Part shown: one piece after another, positions 23,860 through 30,832 of the stretch
How positions within the stretch are numbered: position 1 is the stretch's first letter
How the letters are laid out: every line of letters begins with the position of its first letter
NCBI RefSeq assembly: GCF_013085255.1
Contig: NZ_JABFCX010000003.1
Span: 186,001-250,000, forward strand
DNA: 64,000 nucleotides
Reading direction: 5' to 3'
Source of the DNA: Parvularcula mediterranea
GTDB taxonomy: Bacteria > Pseudomonadota > Alphaproteobacteria > Caulobacterales > Parvularculaceae
Notes under the pieces: model-generated
Seen by the model: only the letters and a program-made list of their open reading frames with translations
Databases searched by the model: none
Told to the model about the DNA's origin: nothing
Position numbers and translations under genes: made by a program

Positions 23860-25788
23860 ATGACCCTCGGCGTCTGTTACTATCCTGAGCATTGGGCGCC
23901 TGAGATGGGGCCTGAGGATGCGAAACGGATGGCTCGGCTGGGCCTGTCGTTTGCTCGGATTGGGGAGTTCGCCTGGGCCCCGATGGAGCCTGAGCCGGGC
24001 CGGTATGAGTTCGGCTGGCTCGATCAGGCTATCGAGAACCTCCATGCGGAGGGGCTCGAGGTGATGCTCGGTACACCGACGGCGACGCCACCTAAATGGC
24101 TGATCGACCGCCATGACGACATTCTTGCCTGGGATGAGGAAGGCCGGGCGCGGGGGTTTGGCTCGCGGCGGCATTATTGCTTTTCATCTGAGACGTATAG
24201 GGAGCATTCGCGGCGTATCACGGAGGTGATGGCCAAGCGCTATGGCGGCCATCCTGCGGTGACGATGTGGCAGACGGATAATGAGTTCGGGTGCCATGAG
24301 ACTGTGCGGAGCTATTCGCCAATGGCGCGGGATGCGTTCCGGGGCTGGTTGTCTGCGAAGTATGGCGATGTGGCTGCGCTGAACGAGGCGTGGGGCAATG
24401 TTTTCTGGTCGATGCTGTACCGGAGCTTTGACGAGGTGGAGCTGCCGAACCTGACGGCGACCGAGGCGAACCCGAGCCATTGGCTCGACTTCTACCGGTT
24501 CTCGTCGGACCAGGTGATGAGCTTTCACCGTGAGCAGGTGGCGATTATCCGTCAGTATGCGCCTGATGCTATGATCACGCACAACGCTATGGGGTACTTC
24601 ACGCACTATGATCACCATGATCTGGGTGCGGAGGTCGATGTCCTGACGTGGGATAGCTATCCGCTCGGGTTTCTTGCTCAGGGTCCTGAGGACCAGTCGC
24701 GAACGCTTCGGTACCTGCGGCAGGGTGATCCGGACATGGCGGGGTTTCACCATGACCTTTACCGGGGATGTGCGCCGTTTGCGGTGATTGAGCAGCAGCC
24801 GGGGCCTGTGAACTGGGCGCCGGACAACCCTTCCCCCCTGCCCGGCATGGTGCGGCTTTGGGAGCTTGAATGCCTTGCGCATGGCGGGCGGTTCAGCTCG
24901 GTTTTCCGCTGGCGGCAGGCGCCGTTTGCGCAGGAGCAGAACCATGCGGGGATGCTGCGTCCGGACTCGGAGCCTGCGGCTGCGTTCCATGAGACGGATG
25001 AGGTTGCGAAGGAGCTCAGCCTGCTGAGCGATGATTTGGCTTCCTCGAAGGTTGCGCTGCTCTTCGATTATGACAGCGTGTGGATGTCCGACATCCAGCC
25101 TCAGGGGACCGGATATGACGGCCTCTATGTGGCGAAGGACTGGTACGCGGCGGCGCGGAAGCTCGGTGCGGATGTCGATATTGTTCCTCAGGGGACGGAC
25201 CTGTCAGGCTATGCCGTGGTGCTGGTGCCCTCGCTCCTTCACTTGACGGCGGAGACGGCTGAGGCGCTGAAGACGACGGAAGCGCGGGTGGTGATCGGGC
25301 CGCGTTGCGGGTCGAAGGATGAGAACGGCAACATCCCGGACGGCCTCGCGCCGGGGCCGCTGCGGGAACTGATCCCGTTGACTGTGGCGCGGAGCGAGAC
25401 TGTTCCTGAGGGCGCTGGCGGGGCCGTGGCCGGCCGCGGAGGCTGGAAGGCGTGGCGGGACGAGTGCGAGACGGCGCTTGATCCTCTTTGGACGGATGAA
25501 GCGGGTCGGCCTGTGCTTTATCGCGAAGGGCGGACGTCGATGTTCGCTGCGCTGCCCGAGCGGGAGCTGCTGACGGACTATTTGGCGGAGGTCTTTGCCG
25601 AAGCAGGAATGGACGCTGAGCGCCTGCCTGCCGGGCTCAGGTTGCGGCGCGGGTGCGGGCTGCGGTTTGCCTTCAACTATGCGCCGGAGGCTGTGCGGCT
25701 TCCTGATGCGCTGTGTTCTGACGATGCGTTTGTCATTGGCGGGCGGGAGTTGCCGCCTGCTGGGGTCTCCGCTTGGCGCGAGACCTAG
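23860..25788 (+). CDS. GH42 family beta-galactosidase
   Basis: This 642-residue glycoside hydrolase of family 42 is predicted cytoplasmic because no signal peptide is visible. The catalytic barrel begins MTLGVCYYPEHWAPE. The acid/base glutamate is Glu142 in WQTDNEFGCHE, and the nucleophile is Glu311 in AVIEQQPGPVNW. A trimerisation domain and a short C-terminal beta domain follow, as usual. It releases terminal beta-galactosides. The ATG at 23860 is preferred over a TTG 5 codons upstream, with GGCGGAG as ribosome site. Many codons end in T or G compared with neighbours, and it stands alone without transport or regulator genes, so it may have been acquired. It overlaps yacG by 4 bp tail to tail. 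Confidence 0.93.
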   Translation: MTLGVCYYPEHWAPEMGPEDAKRMARLGLSFARIGEFAWAPMEPEPGRYEFGWLDQAIENLHAEGLEVMLGTPTATPPKWLIDRHDDILAWDEEGRARGFGSRRHYCFSSETYREHSRRITEVMAKRYGGHPAVTMWQTDNEFGCHETVRSYSPMARDAFRGWLSAKYGDVAALNEAWGNVFWSMLYRSFDEVELPNLTATEANPSHWLDFYRFSSDQVMSFHREQVAIIRQYAPDAMITHNAMGYFTHYDHHDLGAEVDVLTWDSYPLGFLAQGPEDQSRTLRYLRQGDPDMAGFHHDLYRGCAPFAVIEQQPGPVNWAPDNPSPLPGMVRLWELECLAHGGRFSSVFRWRQAPFAQEQNHAGMLRPDSEPAAAFHETDEVAKELSLLSDDLASSKVALLFDYDSVWMSDIQPQGTGYDGLYVAKDWYAAARKLGADVDIVPQGTDLSGYAVVLVPSLLHLTAETAEALKTTEARVVIGPRCGSKDENGNIPDGLAPGPLRELIPLTVARSETVPEGAGGAVAGRGGWKAWRDECETALDPLWTDEAGRPVLYREGRTSMFAALPERELLTDYLAEVFAEAGMDAERLPAGLRLRRGCGLRFAFNYAPEAVRLPDALCSDDAFVIGGRELPPAGVSAWRET

Positions 25789-25955
25789 TGGCGGAGGCCT
25801 TCGTCTTCGTCGGTTGAGCCTGCGCTTTCGTCTTCCGCGCCGCCGACCTTGTAGCTCTCATTGAGCCAGCGGCCGAGGTCGACGTCGGCGCAGCGTTTCG
25901 AGCAGAAAGGCTCGTAGCTTTTGTCGGTTTGCTTTTCGCAGATCGGGCAGCGCAT
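25785..25955 (-). CDS. yacG: DNA gyrase inhibitor / zinc-binding protein YacG
   Basis: This 56-residue protein has the four-cysteine zinc site: CPIC near residue 3 and CSKRC near residue 22. The typical ADVDLGRWLNESYKV segment and an acidic tail follow. YacG inhibits DNA gyrase in E. coli. It overlaps the RNase E/G gene by one base and ends the infA - maf - RNase - yacG operon, the usual alphaproteobacterial order. Confidence 0.92.
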   Translation of the reverse strand: MRCPICEKQTDKSYEPFCSKRCADVDLGRWLNESYKVGGAEDESAGSTDEDEGLRH

Positions 25956-27187
25956 CAGCTGGTCCTCTCGATGGTCAGGTCTTCGGTGTCGTCCGTAGAC
26001 AGAGCGAGCCTGCCGCCGAGCTTCGTGTTGAGGTCCTTGAGCGCCCCTGCCTTTTCGAACAGCTTGAGGGCCTCGCCGGGCAGGCCCAGGGCCAGCTTCT
26101 CTTGGGGGTCGGAGGTGAGCGCGTCCCACGCTGCGGAGTAGCCGTTCCATGCGAGAAGCTCGGGCGACATGGCCCTGCCCTCGCGGACGGTGCCGCCCGC
26201 TGGCTCGGTCAGGTCTTCGAGCAACGTCCTGCGGTTCTGGCCGAAGACGAGGACGGCGAGGCCTTCCTTGGTGACGGCGGGAATGCTCATCAGGCCAGCG
26301 GGTTTGCAGGCTGCGTTGATCTGATCACGGAGGGGTTTGGGGGCCTTCACGGCGGAGCGTGGAAGGTCGAGGACCACCTGTCCGCCGATGGCGCGCAAGG
26401 AAATTGCGCGGCCAAGCGCGTCGAGGGCGCGGCGGCGGAGGCTTTCGCCTGCGCCTTTTTGCGATTGCCCGCCGCCTTGTCCGAGGTCGACATCGACCGT
26501 CGTGAGCGCTTCGGTTTCGTCGAAGACGAGGCTGCCGCCGCCTTCGAGGGCGACGGTGCGTTCGAGGGCTTCTTCGATGGCATCCACAAGGAAGGCGGAG
26601 ACGCGGTCGTCCGACTGCAGAAGAACACGCTCCGGAAGGAAGGGCGCGACGCGGGCGCCGAGGTCGCCGGTATTGGTGACGACGCGCTCGACATTGCGGT
26701 TGGCGAGGCTCGCGATGAGGAGCACGGCGGGCTCGATGTCGAGGGCCGGGCCGGGTTTGGAGGGCTTGTCGCCGAGAGGATCGAGTAGCCCTGCGGGCGG
26801 CTCTGACGTGCCGAGGGTTCCGGGCTTGGCTTCGGCATCGCTGCCGGGGCGGAGGACCGCGCCGGGGAGCGTCAGGGCTGGCCTGTCCGAGAGAACGGGG
26901 CGCTTGTCGCCGATGGCCTCGCGGCGGACGCTCGTGAGGAGCATCTGGCCGTCTGGATACTGACGGTCCTTGACGGGGAGCATCCCCTGCCCCGCTTCTC
27001 CGAGGTCGAAGCTTTGCAGGCCGAGGCGCTTGTCCCGGCGGCCTGCGCGCGCCCAGTAGAGGTCTCCCGCGTGAACGTCGCCGCGGTGGGCAAAGCGGTG
27101 GGCGAGACGGAGCGGCCTTTGGTCCTCGTCGAGGACGACAGCGCGGACGCCGAAGGGCGTCTCTTCGAGGAGCAGGGTTTCGCTCAT
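25955..27187 (-). CDS. Ribonuclease E/G family protein (short form)
   Basis: This 410-residue protein is of the RNase E/G family but shorter than RNase G (about 490) and much shorter than RNase E. An S1-like N-terminal part (AGDLYWARAGRRDKRLGLQSFDL) is followed by the nuclease core. Aspartates that could be catalytic remain in TTVDVDLGQ and VVLDLPRS. The CPxC zinc-link motif of RNase E is absent. The operon position between maf and yacG is the class-typical place for this family member. Activity is uncertain because the motifs are diverged. It overlaps maf by 4 bp. Confidence 0.82.
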   Translation of the reverse strand: MSETLLLEETPFGVRAVVLDEDQRPLRLAHRFAHRGDVHAGDLYWARAGRRDKRLGLQSFDLGEAGQGMLPVKDRQYPDGQMLLTSVRREAIGDKRPVLSDRPALTLPGAVLRPGSDAEAKPGTLGTSEPPAGLLDPLGDKPSKPGPALDIEPAVLLIASLANRNVERVVTNTGDLGARVAPFLPERVLLQSDDRVSAFLVDAIEEALERTVALEGGGSLVFDETEALTTVDVDLGQGGGQSQKGAGESLRRRALDALGRAISLRAIGGQVVLDLPRSAVKAPKPLRDQINAACKPAGLMSIPAVTKEGLAVLVFGQNRRTLLEDLTEPAGGTVREGRAMSPELLAWNGYSAAWDALTSDPQEKLALGLPGEALKLFEKAGALKDLNTKLGGRLALSTDDTEDLTIERTS

Positions 27188-27759
27188 GCGCGTTTTCCCA
27201 AAGCGGAGGCGAGGCAGTTCTCGGCCTCATAGAGAGGCAGGCCGACAATGGCGGTGTAGCTGCCGATGATCTGGATGATGTGCGCGGCGAAAGCGCCCTG
27301 AATGCCGTAGCCTCCGGCCTTCCCTTCCCACTCGCCTGTGTCGAGGTAGGCCTTGATATGCTCGTCTGTCAGCCTGCGGACCTTCACCCGGGCCTCGACG
27401 ACGCGCTTGCGCATCTCGGGCCCCGGGCCAGCGACGCACATGCCGGTGTAGACCCGGTGGCTGCGGCCCGACATCAGGCGCAGGCATTCCTCGGCATAGC
27501 CGCGGGTTTCGGCCTTATCGAGAAGGCGGCGACCCACCGCGACGACGGTGTCGGCGGTCAGGATGACGTCGCCGGGGAAGCGGTCCCTGATCGCCTCGCA
27601 TTTCTGGACAGCGAGACGCTCGGCCAGCGGGCGCGGCTCCTCCCCGGGAGCCGGGGTCTCGTCGATGTCAGCAGGCGCGATTTCGTCAGGGGTGTAGCCG
27701 ATCTGCTCGAGCAGCTGGCTACGCCTCGGGCTCGCACTGGCGAGGATCAGCCGCGGCAC
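27184..27759 (-). CDS. maf: Maf family nucleoside triphosphate pyrophosphatase
   Basis: This 191-residue cytoplasmic protein hydrolyses dTTP/UTP or modified nucleotides to the monophosphate. It has the family start LILASASPRRSQLLEQIG, the catalytic-site VILTADTVVAVGRRLLDK and the GKAGGYGIQGAFAAHI block. It lies 3 bp downstream of infA on the leftward operon, a conserved arrangement in alphaproteobacteria. Confidence 0.95.
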   Translation of the reverse strand: MPRLILASASPRRSQLLEQIGYTPDEIAPADIDETPAPGEEPRPLAERLAVQKCEAIRDRFPGDVILTADTVVAVGRRLLDKAETRGYAEECLRLMSGRSHRVYTGMCVAGPGPEMRKRVVEARVKVRRLTDEHIKAYLDTGEWEGKAGGYGIQGAFAAHIIQIIGSYTAIVGLPLYEAENCLASALGKRA

Positions 27760-27762
27760 GGC

Positions 27763-27981
27763 TTACTTGAAGCGGTACGTGATCCGGCCCTTGGTCAGAT
27801 CGTAGGGGCTCATCTCCACGAGAACCTTGTCGCCCGCTAGGACGCGGATGCGGTTCTTGCGCATCTTGCCCGCGGTGTGGGCAATGATTTCGTGGTCGTT
27901 GTCGAGCTTCACACGGAAGTTCGCATTGGGGAGGAGTTCTTCAACAGTCCCCTGAAACTCGAGCAGTTCTTCCTTGGCCAT
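27763..27981 (-). CDS. infA: Translation initiation factor IF-1
   Basis: This 72-residue single OB-fold protein is standard in length. It begins [22 protein letters not shown] and contains [36 protein letters not shown]-1 occupies the ribosomal A site during initiation. It leads the operon infA - maf - RNase E/G - yacG. The ATG at 27981 is chosen over an in-frame start two codons upstream because the family begins MAKEE. Confidence 0.98.
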   Translation of the reverse strand: MAKEELLEFQGTVEELLPNANFRVKLDNDHEIIAHTAGKMRKNRIRVLAGDKVLVEMSPYDLTKGRITYRFK

Positions 27982-28007
27982 CGGCACCCTTGGTTAAAAC
28001 GAGGCGG

Positions 28008-28037
28008 ACATCTGGCGTGTGCCGGGCGGAACGTCAA
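28008..28037 (-). promoter_or_regulatory. Candidate promoter for infA operon
   Basis: On the minus strand TTGACG (28032-28037) is separated by 18 bases from AGATGT (28008-28013), 27 bases before the infA start codon. The -35 matches consensus well; the -10 is weak, as is common in GC-rich alphaproteobacteria. Confidence 0.35.
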
Positions 28038-28049
28038 GGTAACAGGCGG

Positions 28050-28077
28050 TTGGATGCGTCTCAAACTGCGTTAGTCT
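28050..28077 (+). promoter_or_regulatory. Candidate promoter for S41-like lipoprotein gene
   Basis: TTGGAT (28050-28055) and TAGTCT (28072-28077) are separated by 16 bases and lie 21 bases before the ATG, with GGGAGGG between. It is divergent from the infA promoter. Confidence 0.33.
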
Positions 28078-28097
28078 TGGGGATTGGGAGGGCGACC

Positions 28098-29192
28098 ATG
28101 CGCGGATTTCTTGTGGGCTTTGGTGTCTTGGTGCTTGTCGGATGTGCCTCGCCGGGACCGGTGGTCGATATTGGCGCAGCGGATGCGGTCCGCTTCAACC
28201 GGGCTGACGATTTCGCCGCGATGATCGAGGAGCCGCTGATGGCCGCTGCCGGGCTGGACCGGATGGCGGCGCGGGACCTCATTCGGGTGAGCTTCACCGA
28301 GGAAATGGTCGGAAGGATCGACCGGGTCTACCCAAACGACGGGCCTGACGCGTTCGGACAGCGGGTCGAGGCTCTCCTGACGGCTGCGGTAGCCTTGAGG
28401 CCAGACCTTTCGGCTGACCAGCTCGTGGCGCTGTCCTTCGATGCGCTTTCGGTGGAGCGTGATCCCCTCACCGGGCGGCCGAGACCGGTGTTCGGTAGGC
28501 TGAAGGATGGTGACGGAACAAGCTTCGGCTATCTTCAGGATGAGATCTTCGGCGCGCGGGACGACGGCCCCTCTGGAGCGCCGGTCCTGAACCGGGGGGG
28601 CTTGCCCTTCCCTGTGCTGCGGGTGCCTGTTCTCTCTGCTGAGAGCCAAGCGTGGGAGACCATCCGGGCAGAGCTTGCTGATCCTGAGCTGCAAGCCCGT
28701 CCGCTGGTGCTTGACCTGCGCGGCAATCCGGGTGGGTTGCTAGAAAAGGTGGTGGACGTGGCGAGCCTTGGGCTGCCCGAAGCAGAGGTTGTGCTCGTGT
28801 TCGAGGGGCCTTCGGGGATCTCTGAAGAGATGCTCAGCCGGGATGACGGGATCACCTTTCCGCTGGTCTTCGTGATTGTGGATGAGCGCACCAATCTTGG
28901 GGCGCTGGCCGTTGCGGCGGCTCTCGGAGAGCGCGCCAACGGTGTCGTCGTCGGAGCGGTGTCGGATCGTGTCATCGCGGGCATCACGACTGTGACCCCG
29001 CTTTTCCGCGTCCGGGAGTTCGAGCTTTGCCCTGTCAAAAACTGCTTCATGGCTCTGCCAACGAACGTGCTTTTGACGCCTTCAGGGCGCAGGCTGTCCG
29101 ATGGCGTTGACGTGGACCTGCCTGTTGATCCTGGCGATGAGGCTGCCGTGCGGCGCGCGATCGAGGATGAAGCTGTCCGCCGCGGGTTTTAG
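28098..29192 (+). CDS. S41 peptidase-like lipoprotein, catalytic serine apparently missing
   Basis: This 364-residue lipoprotein has lipobox LVGC (Cys16). The C-terminal half resembles carboxyl-terminal processing proteases (S41). It has the DLRGNPGG motif (about residues 206-213) and the strand VFVIVDERTN followed by LGALAVAAALGERANGVVVG. In active S41 enzymes the helix after that strand starts with S-A-S-E, with the nucleophile serine; here a glycine/alanine stretch replaces it. No PDZ domain is obvious. It may be a non-catalytic relative. The ATG at 28098 has GGGAGGG upstream. It sits, with the UrcA gene, inside an otherwise conserved gene cluster. Confidence 0.7.
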   Translation: MRGFLVGFGVLVLVGCASPGPVVDIGAADAVRFNRADDFAAMIEEPLMAAAGLDRMAARDLIRVSFTEEMVGRIDRVYPNDGPDAFGQRVEALLTAAVALRPDLSADQLVALSFDALSVERDPLTGRPRPVFGRLKDGDGTSFGYLQDEIFGARDDGPSGAPVLNRGGLPFPVLRVPVLSAESQAWETIRAELADPELQARPLVLDLRGNPGGLLEKVVDVASLGLPEAEVVLVFEGPSGISEEMLSRDDGITFPLVFVIVDERTNLGALAVAAALGERANGVVVGAVSDRVIAGITTVTPLFRVREFELCPVKNCFMALPTNVLLTPSGRRLSDGVDVDLPVDPGDEAAVRRAIEDEAVRRGF

Positions 29193-29200
29193 GGAAAAGA

Positions 29201-29230
29201 CGAAGGGCGGGAGCGGGACGCCGCCCTTCG
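29201..29230. terminator. Bidirectional intrinsic terminator
   Basis: CGAAGGGCGG (29201-29210) and CCGCCCTTCG (29221-29230) form a perfect 10-bp stem with a 10-nt loop between convergent genes. Rightwards the tail is GTCCTTTGG. Leftwards, on the minus strand, it is TCTTTTCCC. It can serve both the S41-like gene and the UrcA-family gene. Confidence 0.65.
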
Positions 29231-29239
29231 GTCCTTTGG

Positions 29240-29527
29240 TCAGGTGTCGAAGGCGACCCGGATGCCGTCATCGTTGAGGCTGTCTTCGACGGCGGCGATG
29301 ATCTGGGCCTGGCAGTCCCTGAGCTGGTGGATCGTGGCGTAGGGAGCTTCGCGCTCACAATAGTCGCGGGCGGCGCGTTTGAGGCGCTTCTCGAAGTCGT
29401 CCTGGTTCTTTGCGTCGGAAAGATCAGCAAGGATCACGTCGATCTCGAACGTGTCGAGTTCATCCGCAGATGCGATGCCGCCTGCCATGAACAGGGCTGC
29501 TGCTGCGGTGATGAGAGTGCGTTTCAT
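29240..29527 (-). CDS. UrcA family protein, secreted
   Basis: This 95-residue protein has an N-terminal signal peptide (MKRTLITAAAALFMAGGIAS, cleavage near ASA-DE). The mature part has the UrcA pattern: a DLSDAKNQDDFEKRLKRAARDYC helix and a second cysteine in the QLRDCQAQ segment, a probable disulphide pair. UrcA proteins are small secreted proteins common in Caulobacterales, Sphingomonadales and relatives, with no defined function. The ATG at 29527 is preceded by a purine-rich GGAG (minus strand). A Pho-box-like array lies 82-132 bp upstream. Confidence 0.78.
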   Translation of the reverse strand: MKRTLITAAAALFMAGGIASADELDTFEIDVILADLSDAKNQDDFEKRLKRAARDYCEREAPYATIHQLRDCQAQIIAAVEDSLNDDGIRVAFDT

Positions 29528-29608
29528 AATAGGGTCTCCAGAAAAGTAAGTGCGTTCTGGCCGCGCGGCGGCCGGCATGACCTCTCCCTTGTTGCTTCAA
29601 CCTTCGAG

Positions 29609-29659
29609 CTGTCATCGAAGTGTCATACACATGTCATCTAAGCTTTGCAATTCTGTCAT
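29609..29659 (+). promoter_or_regulatory. Pho-box-like array of 11-bp phased TGTCAT repeats
   Basis: CTGTCAT (29609-29615), GTGTCAT (29620-29626) and ATGTCAT (29631-29637) are spaced exactly 11 bp apart. Another CTGTCAT stands at 29653-29659, two further periods on. Heptamers of this sequence every 11 bp are the hallmark of PhoB binding sites (7-bp direct repeat plus 4-bp AT-rich spacer). The array lies between the UrcA-family gene and the phosphatase gene. Repeats read rightwards, but both flanking genes read leftwards, so the regulated transcript is unclear. Binding by PhoB is inferred. Confidence 0.6.
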
Positions 29660-29921
29660 TGTCACTGAAGCGCGATTTTCGTTGACGAGTCAGGGGTATG
29701 GTACAGGAAATCGCTGAAAAAGCGTCGCTTTTCGATTCGAAGAACGGTGAAATATTTTCCGGTCGTTCAACAGGGTAAGGCCGAATCAGCCTTCATGAGA
29801 CACTGAACTGTCACAATAGCAGCGAGCTGTGTCGCAGAAGCTGGACTGGCGATACCCATGGGAAGGGGCTGGGCTGAAGCTTTCTCCGCCGGTCCTTCAG
29901 CGCTGAGAAATGCGCCTGGTG
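29660..29921. other. Non-coding stretch downstream of the Pho-box-like array
   Basis: I see no coding frame with a supported start here. It is more AT-rich than the surroundings near 29670-29780. It contains a dyad GAAAAAGCG-t-CGCTTTTC (29716-29733), more like an operator than an RNA hairpin because the centre is one base. A TATGGT (29697-29702) could act as a rightward -10. A small RNA starting near 29710 is possible but unproven. Confidence 0.35.
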
Positions 29922-30329
29922 TCAGCCGCCGAAGCGCTGGCGGACCTTGGTGACGAGATCGTCGCGCAGGCGGGCGTAGGCCATGCGGAGGTCAATCTCG
30001 CTGCCGCGGGTGTCGGTGGGGTTCTCGACTTCCCAGAACTCCACCTTGTCGTGGAGCTTGCGCGCTTCGCCAGCGGCTTCGGGGGTCAGGGCGATGACGA
30101 CGTCATGGCCAGAGATATCGCACTGGGAGAACTCGCGGGGCTCATGGATCTCGGGCGGGATGCCCTCCTCCTCGAGCGCGGCCTTCACGAAGGGATCGAG
30201 GGCGCCGCGATAGACGCCGCAGCTGCCGATCTCGAAATCCGGGCCGAGGACGTGCTTGGCGACCGCCTCTGCCATGGGCGAGCGGACGGAGTTCATGTTG
30301 CAGACAAAGAGGATGCGCCGCTCGGTCAT
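29922..30329 (-). CDS. Low-molecular-weight phosphatase / arsenate reductase-like protein
   Basis: This 135-residue protein of the LMW protein-tyrosine-phosphatase fold has the CX5R loop Cys10-NMNSV-Arg16 followed by SPMAEA. The usual late Asp-Pro is replaced by VENPTD, so the general acid is uncertain. The family includes arsenate reductases and phosphatases. In alphaproteobacteria a member sits beside UPF0262 and infA, so a housekeeping role is more likely than arsenic resistance. It overlaps the UPF0262 gene by 4 bp. Confidence 0.82.
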   Translation of the reverse strand: MTERRILFVCNMNSVRSPMAEAVAKHVLGPDFEIGSCGVYRGALDPFVKAALEEEGIPPEIHEPREFSQCDISGHDVVIALTPEAAGEARKLHDKVEFWEVENPTDTRGSEIDLRMAYARLRDDLVTKVRQRFGG

Positions 30330-30814
30330 GCCGTGCCCCTCCCCATGCGCATGGCAAGGGAGCAGATCAGCGTGAAGACCCTCCGCGCAGTCTCGAAGTC
30401 GGTTTCGATCTTTCCGTCGAGGCGGTCGAGGAGGATCTCGGTGCCTTCGTTATGGACGGCGCGCCGGGCCATATCGATGGTTTCGAGCTTCTCTGGCTGG
30501 GCGGCGCGGATAGCGTCGTAGTAGTTTTCGCAGAGGAGGAAGTAGTCCTTGATGAGCTTCCTCAGCGGCGCGAGCGAGAGGTGGTGGGCGACGAGCTCGC
30601 CCCCCTGCTCGTCCCTGATGTCGAAAATCAGGCGGCCGTTCTGTTCGGAGAGCTTGAGCTGGTACGGACCGTCTACCGTGGCGCCTGCGGGAGCGAAGCT
30701 GTTCTCCTGAAGGAGATCATGCATCGCCACTTTCCGCTCATGGTCGATGTCGCCCTTGGCAGAGCCGAGGGATTTCTCGTCGAGTTCGACGCTGCCGAGG
30801 CGCTTGTTGTCCAT
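30326..30814 (-). CDS. UPF0262 family protein
   Basis: This 162-residue cytoplasmic protein matches UPF0262 in length and in motifs such as DHERKVAMHDLLQENSF, LSLAPLRKLIKDYFLLCENYYDAIR and DMARRAVHNEGTEIL. Function is unknown. It occupies the standard position between hisD and the LMW phosphatase gene in alphaproteobacteria. The gap to hisD is 18 bp. Confidence 0.92.
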   Translation of the reverse strand: MDNKRLGSVELDEKSLGSAKGDIDHERKVAMHDLLQENSFAPAGATVDGPYQLKLSEQNGRLIFDIRDEQGGELVAHHLSLAPLRKLIKDYFLLCENYYDAIRAAQPEKLETIDMARRAVHNEGTEILLDRLDGKIETDFETARRVFTLICSLAMRMGRGTA

Positions 30815-30832
30815 GAGGCGTTCCTTACGCGG

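Noticed and set aside
29922-30329. Arsenic resistance gene
   Set aside because: The LMW phosphatase fold can include arsenate reductases, but there are no ars transport or regulator genes and the position is the usual housekeeping one beside UPF0262.
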